DNA of 64,000 bases, taken from positions 531,802-595,801 of the forward strand of contig NZ_QZFU01000023.1 of the NCBI RefSeq assembly GCF_003598715.1, read 5' to 3'. The notes under the pieces are model-generated. The model saw only the letters and a list, made by a program, of their open reading frames with translations. It ran no database searches and was not told where the DNA came from. This document shows, piece by piece, positions 59,084 through 64,000 of this stretch; within the stretch, counting starts at the first letter, position 1, and every line of letters starts with the position of its first letter. Origin of the DNA: Nocardia panacis. GTDB taxonomy: Bacteria; Actinomycetota; Actinomycetes; Mycobacteriales; Mycobacteriaceae. Made by a program: the position numbers and the translations under genes.

Positions 59084-60214
59084 TCAGTGCTCGACTACAC
59101 CGCTCAGTTCGTTCGGGGTTTGCGGCAGTTCGGCGGTGGCGGTGATCGCGCCGCTGTTCAGATCGACGCGATGCACCTTCTTGGCGGCGGTATCGGTGAC
59201 GTAGAGGTCACCGCCGCGGGCGAACAGGGCCGGTCGCGGCTCCTGCCAACGCAGCGGCTCCTCCCACGGGGCGATGACCGGGATCGTGCGCACCACCTTC
59301 CCGGCTATCGGGTCGATGACGTGGATGCGGCCGTCGGTGCCGAGCACCAGGCCTTCCCCCTGCGGTCCCCTGGCCAACGAGCGGAAGGTGTAGCTGGTGC
59401 CGAGCGGGACCGTGCGAATGCGGCCCTCGCGGGTGTCGATGAGCGAAACCTGTTGCGGGCGTTCCAGTTCGGCGTCGCGATCCTGCTTCAGGTCGCCGAG
59501 GGCGATCGGTGAGGCATCGCTGCCCGCCTGGGTGCCGATGCGGCTGTACGGGGTCGGACCGGCAACCTTGGTCAGGGCTCCCGCCCGGTAGATCAGTGCG
59601 CCGTTCTCGCAGCCGATGACAACCGTCTCCCCTTGCACGACCGATTCACCATGGACACCAGGGCAATCCTCACTACGCGCGATTTCCCGCCGCGCACTGT
59701 CGAGCACCTGGACACCGGTACGTTTCTCGTCGGTACCGAGGGTGACGACAAGATCACCATTGGCCAGCCGCACCGCCACGCCGTGATGCGGCGACGCCGT
59801 CCGATAGGTCTGCTTCGTCCCGCCCAAGTCATGCGGATCGACAATGGTGACCTCGCCCGTGCCGTCGGCGAAAAGTACGGTGCGTCCGGCATGGCGGACC
59901 ACATGGCCCGGTTTCTCGGCCGGATAGGCGATATCGGTCATGGCCGCGCGCACCGCGTCGAGGGCGCGGAAGCCGTCCTTGGTGGAGACAATGATGTGGC
60001 GGTCGTCGCCCGCCGCGCTGACCCGGTTGAATCCGGCCAGCTTGATTCGGTCGGTCACCGCGAGGTTTCGCCCGTCCAGCAGGTAGATTCCGCCGTCGTA
60101 GGTGATCGCGATCGGATCGGCGATCGCGGTGTGCTCGGTGCGACCGCAGGCGCTGAGCGCCAGCGCGGCAAGGGTCAGGCCGAGGGCTCGAACCCGGCGG
60201 GACGGTAATCGCAT
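59084..60214 (-). CDS. aztD: AztD-like secreted beta-propeller lipoprotein (zinc chaperone paralogue)
   Basis: 376 residues from ATG 60214 (MRLPSRRVRALGLTLAALAL), with lipobox LSAC at about residue 22. ATG 60226 is an alternative. The mature part is a run of beta-propeller blades (DPIAITYDGGIYLLDGRNLA, VIGCENGALIYRAGALTKV, VTDTAAKKVHRVDLNSGAIT). It matches the general pattern of AztD, the periplasmic zinc metallochaperone that hands zinc to AztC. The His-rich loop DHGDHMH found in the fused paralogue upstream is missing here, with only VDPHDL and KPGHVVRH remaining. It may bind zinc weakly or have a different role. It lies 23 bases after the binding-protein gene. Confidence 0.75.
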   Translation of the reverse strand: MRLPSRRVRALGLTLAALALSACGRTEHTAIADPIAITYDGGIYLLDGRNLAVTDRIKLAGFNRVSAAGDDRHIIVSTKDGFRALDAVRAAMTDIAYPAEKPGHVVRHAGRTVLFADGTGEVTIVDPHDLGGTKQTYRTASPHHGVAVRLANGDLVVTLGTDEKRTGVQVLDSARREIARSEDCPGVHGESVVQGETVVIGCENGALIYRAGALTKVAGPTPYSRIGTQAGSDASPIALGDLKQDRDAELERPQQVSLIDTREGRIRTVPLGTSYTFRSLARGPQGEGLVLGTDGRIHVIDPIAGKVVRTIPVIAPWEEPLRWQEPRPALFARGGDLYVTDTAAKKVHRVDLNSGAITATAELPQTPNELSGVVEH

Positions 60215-60237
60215 GTGCTGCTCCATTCTCGATGAGG

Positions 60238-61131
60238 TCAGGTCAGGCCGCACACGATGGCGGCGGTATTCGCGCGCATCATGGCGAGGTAGGTCGGGGC
60301 GTCACCGCCCGAATCGGTGAGCGATTCCGAGTGCAGCGCGACGACTCTCACATGCACTCCGGCCTGTTCGGCCAAGACGCGGGCGAGTCGGTCGGGCTGG
60401 GAGGAATCGGCGAAGATGGCGGGAACGCCTGCCGTGCGGACGGTTTCGGCGAGGTCCGCGAGATCGGCGGCGCTGGGCGAGGCCAGGGTCGCGCCGCCGG
60501 GAATGATCGCGCCGAGGACATCGAAGCCGAAACGCCTTGCCAGATAGCCGAAGACATGGTGATTGGTGACGAGTTTGCGGCGCGGCTCGACAATGGTCCG
60601 CAACTGCTCGCCCATCCACCCGTCGAGCCGATCCAGCTCGGCCAGGTACCGATCGGCATTGGCGCGCACCGCATTCGCGTCGATATCTGCGATGCCTGCC
60701 ACCCGGTCGGCGATGACGGCGGCGGCGCGGCGCATGCGCGCGGGATCGGTCCAGAAGTGCGGATCGGGGCGGTCGGTGCCTGTGTAGCGAATCGGATCCA
60801 CCTGCTCGCCGACGGCGAGCGTCGGCACCCCGTGTTCTTCGGCGGCGCGGACGTGGCGCGTGATGCCCTCCTCGAGACCGAGACCGTTGTGCACCAGCAG
60901 GGCGGCGCGTTCGATACGGGCGGCCGTGCGGGCCGAGACGGCGAATTGATGCGGGTCGGCATTGGGCGGCATGAGCACCGTGACCTGTGCGAGGCTGCCA
61001 ACAAGGCTGTGCACGACATCGCCGAGAATATTGGTGGTGACGACGATTTCGGGGCGCTCGTCGCGATGGTCGACGCAGGCGGCCGCCGGGATCAGCAGCA
61101 GGAACGCGCACAGGCGCAGCAGCAGTCTCAT
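60238..61131 (-). CDS. aztC: Zinc ABC transporter substrate-binding lipoprotein (AztC/ZnuA-like)
   Basis: 297 residues from ATG 61131, overlapping the stop of the fused permease gene by four bases. Signal peptide RLLLRLCAFLLLIPAAAC with lipobox PAAAC. Metal-binding histidines are seen in NADPHQFAVS, DPHFWTDPARM and KLVTNHHVFGYLARRFG, with Asp in AIFADSSQPDRLA, the standard cluster A-I metal SBP set. The long flexible His-rich loop of ZnuA is absent, as in AztC, which instead obtains zinc from AztD. It captures zinc outside the membrane and passes it to the permease. Confidence 0.9.
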   Translation of the reverse strand: MRLLLRLCAFLLLIPAAACVDHRDERPEIVVTTNILGDVVHSLVGSLAQVTVLMPPNADPHQFAVSARTAARIERAALLVHNGLGLEEGITRHVRAAEEHGVPTLAVGEQVDPIRYTGTDRPDPHFWTDPARMRRAAAVIADRVAGIADIDANAVRANADRYLAELDRLDGWMGEQLRTIVEPRRKLVTNHHVFGYLARRFGFDVLGAIIPGGATLASPSAADLADLAETVRTAGVPAIFADSSQPDRLARVLAEQAGVHVRVVALHSESLTDSGGDAPTYLAMMRANTAAIVCGLT

Positions 61132-63098
61132 CGGCCGGTCTCCACCAGGTAGCGCGCAGCGATATCGAGATCGAAGGTGCGGGCGCGGCGCAGGTTGTCG
61201 CGGTAGTCGATCTCGTGGACCGCGCGACCTGCCGGATCGTTGATATAGGCTCGGCCGCTGTCGATTTCGATCACCGGCGCGGGTCCGTCCGCGATCGGCT
61301 GCGCCAGTACGGGTGTTCGGGTCCGCTCCGTGCCGGTCGCGATATCGTGGGCGTGCAGCACACCATCGGCGGTCAGCGCGAGCAGGGCGGCACCCTCGCC
61401 TGCGGTGTTGGCGGCGACGATCGGGCCGATTTCGAGCAGATGCCAGGTCCGTGCGCGGATATCGAGCACCCAAGCGCCACGGTTTCCGGCACGGGCGACA
61501 ACTGTGGTGGCACCGGGGCGGTGCCGGAATTCGGTGGCGCGGTCGGCGTCGGAAACCTGCTCGGGATAGTTGATTTTCGCGGCATCGAAGTGGCCTTCCG
61601 ACGAGGTCACCAGCAATGCTCCGTCCGCGCAACCGAAGACGAGCCCGCGCCGGGTCACCGCGAAACCGCGGGCGGCAGGACAGGTCTCGGAAAAGGAAGT
61701 CACCGGTTTGCCGTCGCGGTCGCGAATCTGCGCGCGACCCGCATTGTCCACGGCGGCAAGATGTTCGGCGTATGGCGCGGCGAGCCCGTCGATCACGGCG
61801 CGCTGCGCGATCCGACCGGAATCCAGTGCGGCCCGATCGAGTATCGCGGTGCCGGACCGGGTGCGGATCGCGGTCACGGCGGGATCGCTGTGCGCCGCGA
61901 GCGGTCCAGCCCCATCGAATGTCCCGACGTCCTTTGCGGCGGTGCGGTAATAGTGCATGTGATCGCCGTGATCGACGGTCCACGCACCCCCGTCGACGAT
62001 CCGCACACCGCTTCCGGTATCGAGGTATCCGTACCGATCGTCGCCGCGCACGTCCATGGCCCGCGAACTGCCCTGATAGATCGTCTCGCCACGAATCAGA
62101 TCCAGCACGCGCACCGCGGTCCCATCGGCGACGACCAGCCGTGTCCTGGGCGCGTCGACCTCCTCGGCGCCCGCGACATATCCGTGCGGATGCTCGACGG
62201 GATCGCCTGTGTCCGAACCACATCCGGCCAACGGCAACAGCAATGCCAGTACCGCGACCAGCGCCTGAACACCTGCGGGCGAGCCGCGCTCACGCAGCCA
62301 CGACAGCGCCGCCGAGAGGAGGAAGATCCCGACCGCGACCGCCACGATCGTGGCTCCCGCCGCCGTCCCCGCATACCAGGACACGATCAGTCCGCCAACC
62401 GTCGACAGCCCGCCGAACAGCGCCGCGAGCAGCATGATCACCGGAATCCGGTCGGCCCAGTAGAGCGCCGCGGCAGGCGGAGCGATGAGCAGACCGAAGA
62501 CCAGCAGCGTCCCTGCGACATGGAAGGAGGCGACGATCGCCAGCGTCAGCAGGCCGAGCAGCGCTAGCCGCGCCCACCGGGGACGCAGGCCGAGAGTGTG
62601 CGCGAGGCGCGGATCGAAGGTCAGCGCCACAAACGCCCGATGGCCCACCACCGCGACCACTACGCCAATCATCAAGGCCGCCAAGAGAATCACCAGGTCT
62701 CGATCCCGGATCGCGAGTACATCGCCGAACAGATATCCGGTGAGGTCCACCGCGAACGAGCGCGACCGCGAGACCACGATCACCCCGGCCGCCAGCATGC
62801 CGACGAAGACCAGTCCGATGCCGGTATCGGCCGCGAATCGCGAATTGCGCTGCAGCGCGGTCACACCCACGGCCATGAGTGCGGCGCTGCAAGCCGCGCC
62901 CAGCAGGAGGTCACCCCCGAGCAGTGCGGCGACCGCCACGCCGGGAAGCATGCCGTGCGACATGGCGTCGCCGAGAAAAGCCATGCCGCGCACCACAACC
63001 CAGGTGCCCGCGATTGCGCAGATACCGCAGACAAGTAGCCCGCCCCACAGCGCCCGCTGCACGAAGGCCACCTCGAACGGGGCGAATAGGACATCCAT
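61128..63098 (-). CDS. Fusion of zinc ABC permease (AztB/ZnuB) with an AztD-like beta-propeller
   Basis: 656 residues from ATG 63098. Residues 1-275 are an ABC-3 permease (VVRGMAFLGDAMSHGMLPGV, FGLLIAPPAAALYWADRIPV). Residues about 285-300 (VAVLALLLPLAGCG) are a hydrophobic helix ending in a lipobox-like LAGC, and from about 300 the protein continues as an AztD-type propeller. The propeller begins EHPHGYVAGAEE and contains VDHGDHMHYYRTAAKDVGTF, the His-rich zinc site of AztD proteins, then blade repeats to the end. The join thus looks like permease plus a former lipoprotein whose signal peptide became a membrane helix. It would fix one zinc chaperone to each transporter on the outer face. Confidence 0.88.
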   Translation of the reverse strand: MDVLFAPFEVAFVQRALWGGLLVCGICAIAGTWVVVRGMAFLGDAMSHGMLPGVAVAALLGGDLLLGAACSAALMAVGVTALQRNSRFAADTGIGLVFVGMLAAGVIVVSRSRSFAVDLTGYLFGDVLAIRDRDLVILLAALMIGVVVAVVGHRAFVALTFDPRLAHTLGLRPRWARLALLGLLTLAIVASFHVAGTLLVFGLLIAPPAAALYWADRIPVIMLLAALFGGLSTVGGLIVSWYAGTAAGATIVAVAVGIFLLSAALSWLRERGSPAGVQALVAVLALLLPLAGCGSDTGDPVEHPHGYVAGAEEVDAPRTRLVVADGTAVRVLDLIRGETIYQGSSRAMDVRGDDRYGYLDTGSGVRIVDGGAWTVDHGDHMHYYRTAAKDVGTFDGAGPLAAHSDPAVTAIRTRSGTAILDRAALDSGRIAQRAVIDGLAAPYAEHLAAVDNAGRAQIRDRDGKPVTSFSETCPAARGFAVTRRGLVFGCADGALLVTSSEGHFDAAKINYPEQVSDADRATEFRHRPGATTVVARAGNRGAWVLDIRARTWHLLEIGPIVAANTAGEGAALLALTADGVLHAHDIATGTERTRTPVLAQPIADGPAPVIEIDSGRAYINDPAGRAVHEIDYRDNLRRARTFDLDIAARYLVETGR

Positions 63099-63115
63099 GG
63101 CCCGACACCCTATGA

Positions 63116-63130
63116 TGAAAATGGTTTTCA
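63116..63130. promoter_or_regulatory. Zur box between the divergent zinc-uptake genes
   Basis: TGAAAATGGTTTTCA, a near-perfect palindrome differing from the actinobacterial Zur consensus TGAAAATGATTTTCA by one base. It lies 17 bases before the permease start and 23 before the ATPase start, so Zur with zinc would block both promoters. No zur gene is in the window. Confidence 0.9.
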
Positions 63131-63153
63131 GTACAACTTTTCGAGGTGAAGGT

Positions 63154-63783
63154 ATGCGCGAACCCGCGATCCGAATCGACGCGGTCTCGGTCCGCTACGG
63201 TCGACACACCGTCCTGCGCGATATCAGCGCGACCATCCCGGCCGGGCGGGTCACCGCGCTGGTCGGACCCAATGGTTCCGGCAAATCCACGCTGCTCGCG
63301 ACCATCGCGGGCGTTGTCGAACCCGCTGCGGGCACGATCACGCGAACGGACCCACCCGCCTTCGTCGTCCAGCACAGCGCCGTCCCCGACACCCTGCCCA
63401 TCACCGTTCGCGAAACAGTGACCATGGGCCGCTGGGCGAAGCGCGGCCCATGGCGGCCGCACACCCGCACCGACCGAGCCATCGTCCGCGACTGCCTCGA
63501 CCGCATGGGCATCACCGATCTCGCCCACCGCCGACTCACCACTCTTTCCGGCGGCCAACGTCAGCGCGCCATGCTCGCCCAAGCCCTGGCCCAGCAGTCG
63601 AAGCTGCTCCTACTCGACGAACCGACAACCGGCCTGGATATCGAAGCAAGGCAACAGATCTCCCACCTGCTGCGCGAGATCGCCGACACCGGAATCACCG
63701 TCGTGCAGGCCACCCACGATCCCGATGAGGCCGAACGCTGCGACCATCGCCTCCGTCTCGACGAGGGTCAACTGATCGCCTAG
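63154..63783 (+). CDS. aztA: Zinc ABC transporter ATPase (AztA/ZnuC-like)
   Basis: 209 residues from ATG 63154. Walker A GPNGSGKSTLLATI, Q-loop VVQHSAVPDTLPITV, signature LSGGQRQRAMLAQALAQ, Walker B LLLLDEPTTGLDIEAR and H-loop VVQATHDPDEAE. Short for its class, since ZnuC is usually 220-250 residues, but AztA proteins are compact. It is divergent from the permease-propeller gene and shares the Zur box. Its TAG stop sits at the very edge of an IS5-like element, so the last codons or the stop may have been changed by that insertion. Confidence 0.9.
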   Translation: MREPAIRIDAVSVRYGRHTVLRDISATIPAGRVTALVGPNGSGKSTLLATIAGVVEPAAGTITRTDPPAFVVQHSAVPDTLPITVRETVTMGRWAKRGPWRPHTRTDRAIVRDCLDRMGITDLAHRRLTTLSGGQRQRAMLAQALAQQSKLLLLDEPTTGLDIEARQQISHLLREIADTGITVVQATHDPDEAERCDHRLRLDEGQLIA

Positions 63784-64000
63784 GTCGTGTCTCCCAATAG
63801 TTTCAGCCATTCAACGGCCAGGGCCATGACGATTCCGGCGCGGTAGGTCGAGGCGAGTTTGTCGTAACGGGTAGCGACACCGCGCCAGTGTTTCGCCTTG
63901 TTGAAAGCGCGTTCCACGACGTTGCGGCCCTTATAGGCGACCGGATCGAACCGCGGTGGTCGCCCACCGGCGCGGCCCCGTCGTTTCCGGTTGGCGATCT
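63780..64000 (-). CDS. IS5-family transposase, C-terminal part (window edge)
   Basis: The minus strand reads from the right edge as IANRKRRGRAGGRPPRFDPV, then KGRNVVERAFNKAKHWRGVA and TRYDKLASTYRAGIVMALAV, ending EWLKLLGDTT and a TAG at 63780-63782. R-x-x-VERAF-x-x-x-K-x-W-R-G-x-A-T-R-Y-D-K is the DDE-domain C-terminus of IS5-family (IS427/ISL-type) transposases, containing the catalytic Glu. About 73 codons are visible, and the rest lies beyond the window. Its stop shares CTAG with the ATPase stop. Confidence 0.88.
   Translation of the reverse strand, partial: IANRKRRGRAGGRPPRFDPVAYKGRNVVERAFNKAKHWRGVATRYDKLASTYRAGIVMALAVEWLKLLGDTT
63783..64000. mobile_element. IS5-like insertion sequence, one end and part of transposase
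   Basis: The outer end GGTCGTGTCTCCCAATAG directly follows the ATPase stop. GGTCGTGTCTC-type termini are common in IS5/IS427-group elements of actinobacteria. The other end, and any target duplication (perhaps TA or CTAG), lie outside the window, so the limits are inferred. Confidence 0.65.

Noticed and set aside
60238..62223. A 661-codon minus-strand frame extending upstream of the zinc-binding lipoprotein
   Set aside because: The extension is an out-of-frame reading of the permease-propeller fusion. The signal peptide at 61131 marks the true start.
61128..63098. Possibility that the fusion is two genes with an internal start
   Set aside because: Between 62330 and 62220 I find no in-frame ATG or GTG with a ribosome site before the propeller. 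Only CTG/TTG codons inside the hydrophobic segment could serve, which is improbable.

Overview
This is a high-GC actinobacterial chromosome segment. Codon use with G/C at third positions, GTG and TTG starts, many 4-base ATGA overlaps, leaderless-looking promoters (a TANNNT box directly before a start codon), several FadR-, TetR- and MarR-type regulators and an LmeA-like protein fit Mycobacteriales, most likely Nocardia or a close relative. No rRNA, tRNA or CRISPR was seen. All family calls come from reading motifs by eye; no search was run.

Layout. 1-2.9 kb: partial methyltransferase, a TetR regulator and a KstD-like FAD dehydrogenase with a perfect palindrome between the last two. 3.1-6.7 kb: lactate-oxidation operon lutABC under a divergent LldR-like FadR regulator, with two operator palindromes between them. 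6.8-16.2 kb: MFS importer, FAH-type hydrolase and FadR regulator on the minus strand, facing a plus-strand operon of 2-hydroxyacid dehydrogenase, a metal-site-less MBL-fold protein, an L-rhamnose-1-dehydrogenase-like SDR, a Zn-type dehydrogenase and a GH78 rhamnosidase. Read together, this is an oxidative (non-phosphorylating) 6-deoxysugar route whose end products, pyruvate and lactate, would feed the neighbouring lutABC. 16.2-22 kb: two APH-fold kinases, an SDR, an LmeA/DUF2993 protein, a MarR unit, a nucleoside-hydrolase remnant and a pentapeptide-repeat protein. 22.1-28.0 kb: a complete peptide/nickel-type ABC importer. 28-33 kb: DUF5995 protein, small membrane protein, DHA2 exporter and an ECF42 sigma factor with two DGPF/YCII partners. 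33.3-35 kb: nsrR-hmp nitric-oxide detoxification. 35-41 kb: TetR, carotenoid oxygenase, serine beta-lactamase-fold hydrolase, amine oxidase and MHS-type transporter. 41.3-46.5 kb: a LysR gene and an nba-type operon that takes 3-hydroxyanthranilate to 2-oxopent-4-enoate. 46.6-48.8 kb: NDH-2-like oxidoreductase, SUKH protein and VOC protein. 48.9-57.9 kb: a dimodular A-T-C-A-T-R NRPS, an arginase-fold protein, and an MFS/ArsR pair. 58-64 kb: FadR regulator, a flavin-oxidase remnant, a zinc-uptake locus of the AztABCD type behind a Zur box, and an IS5-like transposase cut by the window end.

The two most unusual objects are the zinc permease fused in frame to an AztD-like beta-propeller (61128-63098), which has a separate second AztD paralogue, and the A-T-C-A-T-R NRPS (48945-55163), which has the architecture of pyrazinone-forming AusA. 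The MBL-fold protein at 10982-11752, with its metal-binding motif replaced but its operon position kept, is also worth attention.
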